In this document: piece by piece, positions 1 to 7,050 of the stretch
How the letters are laid out: every line of letters starts with the position of its first letter
How positions within the stretch are numbered: the first letter of the stretch is position 1
From: JADKIH01 sp031367345
Lineage (GTDB): Bacteria > Bacteroidota > Bacteroidia > AKYH767-A > 2013-40CM-41-45
Assembly (NCBI GenBank): GCA_031367345.1
Contig: JANLPR010000123.1
Coordinates: 1-9,351 of the forward strand
DNA length: 9,351 nt
Direction of reading: 5' to 3'
Notes under the pieces: generated by a model
Databases searched by the model: none
What the model saw: the letters and a program-made list of their open reading frames with translations, nothing else
What the model was told of the DNA's origin: nothing
Position numbers and translations under genes: made by a program

Positions 1-358
1 AAGTAAAACTAGCCGAACAATTGCCGGGAGCATATTGTGTGGGTAAAGAATCGCAATACGTAACTGTACATCCATTCGAAAAAGTAGCAAGAAGACATAC
101 TTCTACCCAGCCATTAAAATTGTAAGTATGAACCGGAGTTCCAATAGTTGAACTCGTTCCGTCGTTAAAATCCCACTGATACGTAACCGGAACAATACCG
201 TTTACTGCAGGAAAAAACTGGATGGATGTTCCAATGCTATCATAAGTGTAAGTATAAGTTGCTGCACATTGAGCGTTACTTTTACTCGAAACCAGCATCA
301 TACAAAAGATAGCAATCAGTGCTAGCTTTGATTTTAAATTTGTGTAAAAAATTTTCAT
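1..358 (-). CDS. Secreted PKD-domain protein, N-terminal part (runs off the left edge)
   Basis: Reading the minus strand from an ATG at 358-356 gives 119 open codons to the window edge, so the C-terminus is missing. Residues 1-29 form a Sec signal peptide: basic start (MKIFYTNLKSK), hydrophobic core, and a likely signal peptidase I site SNA|Q. Residues about 31-110 form one PKD (immunoglobulin-like) module with the typical core WDFNDG (62-67) and a following HTYN strand. A second module seems to begin at GNCSASF (112-118), which resembles the start of the first (QCAATY, 30-35), a period of about 83 residues. PKD repeats are extracellular spacer or binding domains common in large Bacteroidota surface and T9SS-exported proteins. 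The missing C-terminus, where a sorting domain would lie, prevents assignment of export route or function. A TAnnTTTG promoter lies 58 nt upstream. Confidence 0.85.
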   Translation of the reverse strand, partial: MKIFYTNLKSKLALIAIFCMMLVSSKSNAQCAATYTYTYDSIGTSIQFFPAVNGIVPVTYQWDFNDGTSSTIGTPVHTYNFNGWVEVCLLATFSNGCTVTYCDSLPTQYAPGNCSASFT

Positions 359-416
359 TTGTTTTTATTTTAGGTTAGGGTTAATTTTTTTTTTTAGTTC
401 TTTTCAAATCACACTA

Positions 417-446
417 CAAATATATTCAACATAGAAAATCACCAAA
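417..446 (-). promoter_or_regulatory. Bacteroidota-type promoter for the PKD-protein gene
   Basis: On the minus strand, TTTG (446-443) and TATATTTG (424-417) are separated by 18 nt. This fits the Bacteroidota sigma factor pattern, TTTG near -33 and TAnnTTTG near -7. It predicts a transcription start around 412 and a leader of roughly 50 nt before the ATG at 358. The leader contains a run of 11 A on the transcript strand. Confidence 0.6.
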
Positions 447-593
447 TCCAATTTTCACAAATTCTTACTTATTCAAGTTTAAATAATTGTCAAAATAGTT
501 TGATTTAAGCAATATAATGGCATTATTTATTTTATATACACCTTCGTTCAACAAATAAAATATTGCATTTTTTCATTCGTTTGATTCTAAAAT

Positions 594-601
594 TATCTTT
601 G
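594..601 (+). promoter_or_regulatory. TAnnTTTG -7 element immediately upstream of the lipoprotein gene
   Basis: TATCTTTG matches the Bacteroidota -7 consensus TAnnTTTG exactly and ends only 4 nt before the ATG at 606. No good TTTG lies at the expected -33 distance; the closest is at 580-583, which is too near. If the element is used, transcription would start at or within a few nucleotides of the start codon, giving a leaderless or nearly leaderless mRNA. Confidence 0.5.
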
Positions 602-605
602 TGCC

Positions 606-2060
606 ATGTTTAAAAACAATCTCTACATTTCTATTTTTCTTTTACTGCTCATCGCGCTCTCATATTCTTGTAAAAAAGACGATTATGAAACGAGTGGCGA
701 TGCTAAGCTTTCTTTTTCACAAGACACCGTACTCTTCGATACAGTATTTACCTCTGTAGGAAGTTCGACGCAACTTTTTATTGTTTATAATAATCACAGC
801 AAAGCGATAAACATTTCCAATATCAGAGTTGCCGGCGGAAGCAGTTCGAACTTCCGATTAAACGTAGATGGAAGAGCAGGTAAATCGATCGACAATGTAG
901 AGATTGGACCAAACGACAGTATTTTTATTTTTGCCGAAGTAACTGTTGATCCTAATAATCTCAACACACCGCTAGTCATTACCGATTCCGTTTTATTCAC
1001 CACAAATGGAAATCTTCAATATGTAAATCTGGTGGCATGGGGACAAGACGCCTACTTCCATCGTGCATTGCCCAATGATCCCGACTTTCCTTACTTTATC
1101 ATCTCTGGAAATGCAATATGGCCAAACGACAAACCCCATGTGGTTTATGGTTATGGAATTGTTGATTCACTTTCATCGCTCACAATTAATGCAGGCACTT
1201 TGGTTTGTATGCACCCGGGCTCTGCACTAATCGTTTACAACAGTGCGTCACTTCATATCAACGGAACACCAAATAGCTTGGTAACTATTCAAGGCGATCG
1301 ACTGGGGCAAACTTACAATGACATTCCCGGTCAGTGGGATCGAATATGGCTATATCCGGGATCAAAAAATTCAACAATTAAAAATGCCATTATTAAAAAT
1401 GGAAACATCGGCTTGCAAGTGGATACTGTTGCAGGGCCAAATGACTCTACGCTTTACATGGAAAATACCATCGTCAAAACGATGACGCTTCATTCTTTGT
1501 TGCTGAGAGGAAGTACCGTGAGCGCATACAATTGTGTATTTGCAAATACAGGATCAAATACAGTGAATATTCTTTATGGCGGTCAATACAAATTTTATCA
1601 TTGCACGATGGCTAATTTTTGGCAGAACGGAACTCGTCAAGATCCCATTCTATTTATGAATAACTATTATAACAATGCTTCAAGAATTCTTAATGCATAC
1701 TTTGGAAATTGTTTGCTCTATGGCAACAACGATCAAGAAATAGGTCTTGACTCTTTTCCTCAGAGCAATAAATTTAATTTTATGTTTGATCATGCTTTGC
1801 TAAAAGTTGAAAATGTTTTTTCTACGTCCACTCCCTTCCATTACAATACTATTGTTCGTTCCACTTTAAATAGCAATAACCCCGGCTTTAAAGATATCCT
1901 CAACAACATTTATAAACTGGATTCTCTAAATAGTTCTGCAATAGATCGAGGAGACCTAAATATTCTAACTGCATTTCCATCTGTTTTAAACAATGATATT
2001 GAAGGTGTATCTCGTCCGCAACGTACCTTCCCAGACTTAGGCGCATACGAACGTCAATAA
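606..2060 (+). CDS. Surface lipoprotein with right-handed beta-helix domain
   Basis: 484 aa. Residues 1-21 are a lipoprotein signal peptide ending ALSYS|C, so Cys22 would be acylated. The residues after it (CKKDDYE) resemble the lipoprotein export signal, Lys followed by two acidic residues, that sends Bacteroidota lipoproteins to the cell surface. Residues about 30-150 look like an Ig-like beta domain. From about 155 to 440 the chain has short irregular beta repeats rich in Asn, Gly and Ile (for example STIKNAIIKNGNIGLQV), typical of a right-handed parallel beta-helix. The C-terminus (DIEGVSRPQ...DLGAYE) resembles the closing motif of beta-helix proteins of the choice-of-anchor Q type. Such folds often bind or cleave polysaccharide, but I see no catalytic motif. 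ATG 606 is the only usable start: a stop lies in frame at 588-590 and the signal peptide needs this Met. The WbqC-family gene follows after 5 nt. Confidence 0.85.
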   Translation: MFKNNLYISIFLLLLIALSYSCKKDDYETSGDAKLSFSQDTVLFDTVFTSVGSSTQLFIVYNNHSKAINISNIRVAGGSSSNFRLNVDGRAGKSIDNVEIGPNDSIFIFAEVTVDPNNLNTPLVITDSVLFTTNGNLQYVNLVAWGQDAYFHRALPNDPDFPYFIISGNAIWPNDKPHVVYGYGIVDSLSSLTINAGTLVCMHPGSALIVYNSASLHINGTPNSLVTIQGDRLGQTYNDIPGQWDRIWLYPGSKNSTIKNAIIKNGNIGLQVDTVAGPNDSTLYMENTIVKTMTLHSLLLRGSTVSAYNCVFANTGSNTVNILYGGQYKFYHCTMANFWQNGTRQDPILFMNNYYNNASRILNAYFGNCLLYGNNDQEIGLDSFPQSNKFNFMFDHALLKVENVFSTSTPFHYNTIVRSTLNSNNPGFKDILNNIYKLDSLNSSAIDRGDLNILTAFPSVLNNDIEGVSRPQRTFPDLGAYERQ

Positions 2061-2065
2061 TTAGC

Positions 2066-2641
2066 ATGATCAATCTGTACTCTATCGCCTACTTACCTCC
2101 TGCTTCCTATTTTTATAAAGCGGCAAAGGAAGAAACGTTCATACTCGACAAACATGAACATTTTGTTAAGCAGACATACAGAAATCGCTGCTCTATTTCC
2201 GGCCCGAACGGAAAACAAGATCTGATTATTCCTGTTGAGCATACAAACATTCATACAATTCCAATTTCACAGGTAAAAATTGCTAATTCCGAACGATGGC
2301 AAAGTATTCATTGGCGTTCAATACTTGCAGCTTATAGAAACTCTCCCTACTTTGAATATTATGAAGATGATTTCAAATCGTTTTACGAAAAAAAATACGA
2401 GCTACTTTTTGAATTCAACTTTGAATTACTTCAACTTTTATTGAAATTAAAAAAACAGAAACCTACAATTATTTTTACCGATCAATTTGAAAAAGTAGCA
2501 AGTGATAAAACGGATTTACGAAATTATTTTATCCCGAAAAATAAAATTGAATCCGTTAGCAATTATCATCAGGTATTTCAGGAGCGGAATGGCTTCATTG
2601 AAGGGCTTTCAATCGTTGATCACCTTTTTAATGTTCGTTGA
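2066..2641 (+). CDS. WbqC-family protein
   Basis: 191 aa, soluble, no signal peptide. The N-terminal YLPPASYFYKAAK, the following HEHFVKQTYRNRCSI and GKQDLIIPVEH, and the middle stretch WQSIHWRSILAAYRNSPYFEYY are characteristic of the Bacteroidota branch of the WbqC-like family, named after a gene from an O-antigen cluster. The C-terminal half is helical and charged (FYEKKYELLFEFNFELLQLLLKLKKQ). The biochemical role of the family is not established, and a link to surface-glycan synthesis is inference from the family name. Length is near usual for this subgroup. The start lies 5 nt after the lipoprotein stop, so the pair is probably one transcript. Its TGA (2639-2641) directly abuts the stop codon of pfkA on the other strand, leaving no intergenic space. 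Confidence 0.85.
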   Translation: MINLYSIAYLPPASYFYKAAKEETFILDKHEHFVKQTYRNRCSISGPNGKQDLIIPVEHTNIHTIPISQVKIANSERWQSIHWRSILAAYRNSPYFEYYEDDFKSFYEKKYELLFEFNFELLQLLLKLKKQKPTIIFTDQFEKVASDKTDLRNYFIPKNKIESVSNYHQVFQERNGFIEGLSIVDHLFNVR

Positions 2642-3631
2642 TCAAAGCGAAAGTATCTCAGCAATTTGCAAGAGATCATACGGAAATGTTTTCTTCCCGG
2701 AAACAACATCTTTATAAGAAGTATAGGCAACTTCATTATTGATAATTCCAACCATTTCATTGATCCTTCCACTCATTAACCCTTGCACAGCTGCTACTCC
2801 TAATCGACTCGCTAATACACGGTCACTACACGTTGGACTTCCCCCTCGTTGCATGTGTCCTAGAATACTTACACGGGTATCGTATTGATTAAATTTCGCT
2901 TTTACTGCGGCGGCAATATCATAAGCACCACCGGCATCATCTCCTTCACTAACAATTACGATCATCGACGATTTTTTTCTTGACCATCCACGATCCAAAA
3001 TTTCTACGATCTGTTCAATTTTTGTTTTTGTTTCCGGAATTAAAATTGCTTCTGCACCACCGGCTATGCCTGAATAGATTGCTATCATTCCTGCATCGCG
3101 TCCCATTACTTCAATAAAAAAAAGTTGGTTATGCGAATCTGCTGTATCTCTTATTTTATCTACTGCTTGTACTACTGTATTCAGTGCTGTATCAAAACCA
3201 ATTGAAGCATCCGTACCGAAAATATCGTTATCAATCGTTTTGGGAATTCCCACGGATGGAATATGATGTTCTTTGCTAAACTGTTCTATCCCTTTAAAAG
3301 ATCCATCGCCTCCAATTACTATAAGTGCTTCAATTCCTTCTTTGACTAAATTAGAAGCCGCGAGCGCTCTTCCTTCTACTGTTTTAAACTGTTCGCTTCT
3401 TGCCGTTTTTAATATAGTTCCACCATGTTGCAGTATATTACTTACGCTTTGTGAATCTAAGTTGACAAAATTACCACTGATTAATCCTTCATAACCTAGC
3501 AACACACCTTTAACTTCCAAGCCAAAATAAATTCCCGTTCTAACAACAGCTCGTATGGCAGCATTCAATCCGGGACAATCGCCACCGGTTGTCACTACAG
3601 CAATTTTATTGTACTTGTGCGTCTTCTCCAT
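2642..3631 (-). CDS. pfkA: 6-phosphofructokinase
   Basis: 329 aa. Cytosolic glycolytic enzyme phosphorylating fructose 6-phosphate to fructose 1,6-bisphosphate. Visible motifs in order: GGDCPGLNA (16-24), GGDGS (107-111), PKTIDND (130-136) with catalytic Asp134, EVMGRDAG (174-181), and LGHMQRGGSP near the C-terminal substrate site. The allosteric residues equivalent to E. coli Arg154 and Glu187 are present (Arg161, Glu194). Two positions are unusual. E. coli Gly124, in the PGTIDND motif, is Lys131 here, as in PPi-dependent enzymes, while E. coli Gly104 stays Gly110, as in ATP enzymes. The equivalent of E. coli Arg162, which contacts substrate across the subunit interface, is Gln169. ATP is the more likely donor, but this is not certain. 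The ATG at 3631 is the only start near the N-terminus and lies inside rlmL (26-nt overlap), suggesting translational coupling. Last gene of the corA-rlmL-pfkA cluster. Confidence 0.95.
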   Translation of the reverse strand: MEKTHKYNKIAVVTTGGDCPGLNAAIRAVVRTGIYFGLEVKGVLLGYEGLISGNFVNLDSQSVSNILQHGGTILKTARSEQFKTVEGRALAASNLVKEGIEALIVIGGDGSFKGIEQFSKEHHIPSVGIPKTIDNDIFGTDASIGFDTALNTVVQAVDKIRDTADSHNQLFFIEVMGRDAGMIAIYSGIAGGAEAILIPETKTKIEQIVEILDRGWSRKKSSMIVIVSEGDDAGGAYDIAAAVKAKFNQYDTRVSILGHMQRGGSPTCSDRVLASRLGVAAVQGLMSGRINEMVGIINNEVAYTSYKDVVSGKKTFPYDLLQIAEILSL

Positions 3632-4796
3632 CTTTTAGCTTATGAATCTTTTTGGTTCCTCGATAAAGAACATACTTTAACATCCGACATTCCAATGCTC
3701 CATTGTACATCGGTATTTTTGCTGTAGGATGTAAACCAACAAACTTCGCAGCTTCTCTATTTGCTGTTAATACCCACGCCGTACTTCCTGAATATTTAGT
3801 TTTTAACTGATCGCCAATTGTCTTGTATAAATGAAAAAGATCATCGTCAGTTATCCGTCCACCGTATGGTGGATTTGTTACTATCGTTTGAACGCTATCA
3901 CTTGGAGTATAGTCTTCAAATGGCATTGCATGAAATTCAATTGAGTTTAATACTCTTGCCCCTCTTGCATTTTCTTTTGCATTTTTTACCGTTTGAAAAG
4001 ACTTGTCAATTCCTGTAATTGAAAAGTCAAGTTCACTTTTCTCTGCAGCCTTTGCTTCATCAAATAATCGCTTCCATAATTCTGCATCGTAATCGTTCCA
4101 TCTTTCAAAGCCAAATTCATTTCTGAAAATCCCCGGAGCTATATTTCTTGCCATCATCGCGGCTTCAATTACCAATGTTCCACTACCACACATTAAATCG
4201 GTAAAATTACTTTTCCGATCCCATTTACTCCACATGATCATTCCGGCAGCTAAGGTTTCATTCAACGGTGCTTCTCCCTGCTCCGATCTATATCCCCGTT
4301 TATGCAGTGAATCTCCCGAACTATCTATTGAAACAGACGCAACATCCATGTGTATATGAACATTCACTCTAATTTTTGGAAATCTAAGATCAACATTCGG
4401 TCGTACTCCGGTTGCATCACGAAACTGATCAACTATTGCATCTTTCGTTTTTAAAGAAATATACAATGTATGTGTAAGAGTAGAATATGATGTAACAGCA
4501 TCTACTGCCAATGTATCTTTGCTACTTAAATATTGACTCCAATCAATTTTTTTAATTTCATCATACAATTGTTGTTCATTTGCTGCAGGAAAAGATTTTA
4601 TCGGCTTAAGAATACGTAACGCAAGTCTGCTATGCAAATTCGCTCTATACATCGTTTCTAAATCACCATCGAAGTGAACCACACGAACTCCTTTACGCAG
4701 ATTTTGAGCACCTACTTCTTTCAACTCTTCTATCAGCATGTCTTCAAAACCAAAAGATGTTTTGGCAAGCATACTGTACGTTTCTTTTTTGTCCAC
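3606..4796 (-). CDS. rlmL: THUMP-domain 23S rRNA (guanine-N2)-methyltransferase, RlmL type
   Basis: 396 aa. Class I SAM-dependent RNA methyltransferase of the RlmL/YpsC family, which in E. coli makes m2G2445 in 23S rRNA; here it lacks the RlmK half found fused in E. coli. The N-terminal ferredoxin-like and THUMP regions (about 10-160) bind RNA and include the conserved FDGD...YRANL...LRILKPI segment. The family motif LHKRGYR is at 164-170. The methyltransferase domain follows, with the SAM-binding motif LMCGSGTLVIEA (201-212), the acidic GID at 262-264, and the catalytic TNPPYGGR (307-314). The reading frame opens with GTG at 4796, 11 nt after the corA stop. An ATG eight codons later (4772) would give MLAKTSFGFED and is an equally plausible start, because homologues begin close to the AKT motif. 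Its 3' end overlaps pfkA by 26 nt. Confidence 0.92.
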   Translation of the reverse strand: MDKKETYSMLAKTSFGFEDMLIEELKEVGAQNLRKGVRVVHFDGDLETMYRANLHSRLALRILKPIKSFPAANEQQLYDEIKKIDWSQYLSSKDTLAVDAVTSYSTLTHTLYISLKTKDAIVDQFRDATGVRPNVDLRFPKIRVNVHIHMDVASVSIDSSGDSLHKRGYRSEQGEAPLNETLAAGMIMWSKWDRKSNFTDLMCGSGTLVIEAAMMARNIAPGIFRNEFGFERWNDYDAELWKRLFDEAKAAEKSELDFSITGIDKSFQTVKNAKENARGARVLNSIEFHAMPFEDYTPSDSVQTIVTNPPYGGRITDDDLFHLYKTIGDQLKTKYSGSTAWVLTANREAAKFVGLHPTAKIPMYNGALECRMLKYVLYRGTKKIHKLKDGEDAQVQ

Positions 4797-4807
4797 TTTA
4801 TTTTATT

Positions 4808-5932
4808 TTAACTTTTTGTCAGCCATCCTTTTTTAAAGAAAAAGATGATTTGTCCTATTACAATTAAGACCATTACACTACAAACTATTATATAACCGTA
4901 AGGCGAATACAATTCAGGCATATTTAAAGGAGAAAACTTTCCCGTTTCAGGATCTACTCGCGAGAAATTCATTCCATATAGCCCTACGATAAAAGTTAGC
5001 GGAATGAAAATAGTTGATATGATTGTAAGCACCTTCATAACTTGATTCAACCGATTGCTCATGGATGAATGATAAATATCCATTAAAGAAGCAGTGACCT
5101 CTTTATTACTTTCACTCAAATCCAATAACTGAATGCAATGATCATACGAATCTCTAAAATACACTTTCGTACTTTCCGATATTTCTACAAATGAAGTTCT
5201 GAGTATATCATTCAACTTATCACGTTCACTCCAAACACTTCTTCGCAATGTGATCAATTCTTTTTTAACACTTAAAACTTTATTCAATAATTCTTTCGAT
5301 GGATTACCAATAACTTCTTCTTGAAGATCGTCTAGGCGCTCACTTACCCGTTCCATTATCGGATAATAATTATCGATCACTATATCCATGAGAGAATATG
5401 CCAAATAATCAGAACCGGATTTACGTATCAGCCCTTTCCCGTTTCTAATTCGTTGTCGCACCGGCTCAAAAATATCTTCGTAATGATCTTGCAGGGAGAT
5501 CGCATAGTTTTTACCTAGAAATAAACTCAACTGATCATTTTGAAGTAACTCGTCCTTCTCAGTAAGCACTCTGGAAATAAAAAAAAGATGATTATTAAAA
5601 TCTTCCGCCTTGGCTCTTTGATAAACATTCACAACATCTTCCATGTGCAAACGATGTATTCCAAAGCAATCGGCCAAACTTTCAAGAAATTTCTTATCCT
5701 TAAACCCTTTGATATCAAACCAATGAATTTTTGAAGGATTCGTATTCAATTGATTTCGGATATCTTCAATAGTAAAAAGCTCACTCTCAACATACTCACT
5801 TTCATCGTAATAGATTGTCTTGATTCTCAGATTAAGTGCGTCAGTTGGAATATCTAATGATCCGGGCGATGTTCCGGGTGGTGAATGACGGAACTTCTTT
5901 CTATGTTGAACGTTTTTATGGCCTTTTTTCAT
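4808..5932 (-). CDS. corA: CorA-family magnesium/divalent cation channel
   Basis: 374 aa with the chosen start. Inner-membrane channel taking up Mg2+ (or Co2+/Ni2+) as a homopentamer. The cytoplasmic alpha/beta domain and long helices occupy about 30-300. Two C-terminal membrane segments are at about 300-320 and 345-366, and the signature GMN (320-322) ends the first. MPEL (338-341) is separated from YGMNF by an extra 13-14 residues rich in charged and Gly/Pro residues, whereas in the classical protein MPEL follows almost directly. I chose ATG 5932 because the basic segment after it (MKKGHKNVQHRKK) and the following PPGTSPGSL match the usual Bacteroidota CorA N-terminus. The frame extends upstream to an ATG at 6004, adding 24 residues unlike the family. 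The CorA stop lies 11 nt before the RlmL start, so it is probably first in an operon with rlmL and pfkA. Confidence 0.92.
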   Translation of the reverse strand: MKKGHKNVQHRKKFRHSPPGTSPGSLDIPTDALNLRIKTIYYDESEYVESELFTIEDIRNQLNTNPSKIHWFDIKGFKDKKFLESLADCFGIHRLHMEDVVNVYQRAKAEDFNNHLFFISRVLTEKDELLQNDQLSLFLGKNYAISLQDHYEDIFEPVRQRIRNGKGLIRKSGSDYLAYSLMDIVIDNYYPIMERVSERLDDLQEEVIGNPSKELLNKVLSVKKELITLRRSVWSERDKLNDILRTSFVEISESTKVYFRDSYDHCIQLLDLSESNKEVTASLMDIYHSSMSNRLNQVMKVLTIISTIFIPLTFIVGLYGMNFSRVDPETGKFSPLNMPELYSPYGYIIVCSVMVLIVIGQIIFFFKKGWLTKS

Positions 5933-6265
5933 ACTATTACTCAAAGGATAAAAATAGAATTTAGTTTTGGATTCTGAGCTATTAATAAGCAATTCAAGTG
6001 GCATTTTATCTACTTTGACGCCTTTTTATCCTCTACTGTAAGCTTTACTCGTTCAAACTTTCACAACTAACAACCAATTGAACAATATTCCATTAGTGAG
6101 AATATTTAATCAGGCTCTAAAGAAATTTCATCATGCTCTTGAATAAAAATATACTTAAAAAAATCACTACGATTGCTCCATTCTTTTTTACAAACAAAAT
6201 CTAAAAAGCTAGTGAAACTACATTACTCGCAAATAGATTATTTTTTTGTAGTTTCGTAAAAAGAT
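5933..6265 (+). other. Gene-free divergent spacer between corA and the methyltransferase gene
   Basis: 333 bp, strongly AT-rich, no recognisable RNA gene, repeat or small protein. It should hold both promoters. Toward corA the best candidate is TATCCTTTG (read on the minus strand, 5949-5941), which has one base too many between TA and TTTG. Toward the methyltransferase the best candidate is at 6249-6256. A 6-bp inverted repeat GTTCAA/TTGAAC (6051-6056 and 6078-6083) is present but is within chance expectation. I see no convincing M-box Mg2+ riboswitch ahead of corA. Confidence 0.5.
6249..6256 (+). promoter_or_regulatory. Possible -7 element for the methyltransferase-ZIP pair
   Basis: TAGTTTCG differs from TAnnTTTG at one base and ends 9 nt before the ATG at 6266. 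No TTTG stands at the expected -33 distance. An overlapping TTTTTTTG (6241-6248) is an alternative with one mismatch. Weak evidence. Confidence 0.3.
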
Positions 6266-7048
6266 ATGAGTAATATAATCACCAAAGCAAAACCGGTAGT
6301 CGACGAATCGGATCTTTCTAAAGAATGGTTTGAGACTTGGTTTGATTCTCCGTATTACCATGTGCTCTATAAAGATCGTGATGAACTAGAAGCCGAACGT
6401 TTTTTAGACAAGCTCATCGACTTTCTACATCCATCGCAACATTCACGAATTCTTGATGTAGGTTGTGGAAAAGGACGACATGCAATCTACCTGAATAAAA
6501 AAGGATTTGATGTTGTTGGTTACGACCTTTCTGAAAATAGCATAAAACACAACAAACAATTTGAAAACGATTCGCTTCACTTTTATCTTCATGATATGCG
6601 TGAACTTTTTCGTTCGAACTATTTCGATGTTGTAATGAATCTATTTAGTAGTTTCGGGTACTTTCACAAGGAGAGAGATAATATTCGTTGTTTAATTTCT
6701 CAAGCCACTGCTTTAAAACCAAACGGAATTTTTGTTTTTGATTATTTTAACTGTCACAAAATAGTGTCTTTAGGAGAATTAAAACTTACCAAAACAATCG
6801 AAGGAATTGAATTCAATATTCATAAAAAAATTGTTGATAATACTGTAATTAAATCAATTAATTTTATTGCTGAGGGAAAACCTTTTCACTTCGAAGAGCA
6901 TGTAGAACTTTTAAGTAAAAAAGAATTAGAAGATTTTTTCAAAATAGCCGGATTACACATCATTCATACTTATGGAAATTATGATTTACACAATTTCAAA
7001 TTAGAAGAGTCTGATCGCCTTATTTTAATTGCACAAAAAATTAGTTAA
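6266..7048 (+). CDS. Class I SAM-dependent methyltransferase, substrate unknown
   Basis: 260 aa, soluble. The Rossmann-fold methyltransferase core is clear: motif I ILDVGCGKG (62-70) binds SAM, the acidic residue after strand 2 is Asp87 in VVGYDLS, motif IV is FDVVMNLFSSFGYF (120-133), and a further core strand is NGIFVFDYFN (153-162). The N-terminal WFETWFDSPYYHVLY (21-35) marks a Bacteroidota-conserved subgroup. The C-terminal part (about 170-260) is a beta-rich cap ending SDRLILIAQK. There is no RNA-binding domain or NPPY motif, so a small molecule or protein substrate is more likely than a nucleic acid base, but the substrate cannot be named. The ZIP transporter starts 2 nt after its stop, so the two are very probably co-transcribed. 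Whether they work together is unknown. Confidence 0.85.
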   Translation: MSNIITKAKPVVDESDLSKEWFETWFDSPYYHVLYKDRDELEAERFLDKLIDFLHPSQHSRILDVGCGKGRHAIYLNKKGFDVVGYDLSENSIKHNKQFENDSLHFYLHDMRELFRSNYFDVVMNLFSSFGYFHKERDNIRCLISQATALKPNGIFVFDYFNCHKIVSLGELKLTKTIEGIEFNIHKKIVDNTVIKSINFIAEGKPFHFEEHVELLSKKELEDFFKIAGLHIIHTYGNYDLHNFKLEESDRLILIAQKIS

Positions 7049-7050
7049 GT

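Noticed and set aside
794..1003. 69-codon open frame on the minus strand inside the lipoprotein gene
   Set aside because: Lies entirely within a well-supported plus-strand gene and has no recognisable family features.
2502..2717. 71-codon plus-strand frame across the WbqC/pfkA junction
   Set aside because: Out of frame with WbqC and antisense to pfkA, both strongly supported; a shadow frame.
3273..4018. Plus-strand open frames opposite pfkA and rlmL
   Set aside because: Antisense to genes with clear catalytic motifs, low-complexity Leu/Ser-rich translations, no sign of their own function.
5933..6004. 24-residue N-terminal extension of CorA from the ATG at 6004
   Set aside because: The extension is unlike the family, and the basic segment typical of Bacteroidota CorA begins at Met 5932. 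It remains a possible alternative start.
6051..6083. GTTCAA/TTGAAC inverted repeat in the corA-methyltransferase spacer
   Set aside because: Six base pairs around a 21-nt loop in AT-rich DNA is within chance; no poly-T or known operator match.
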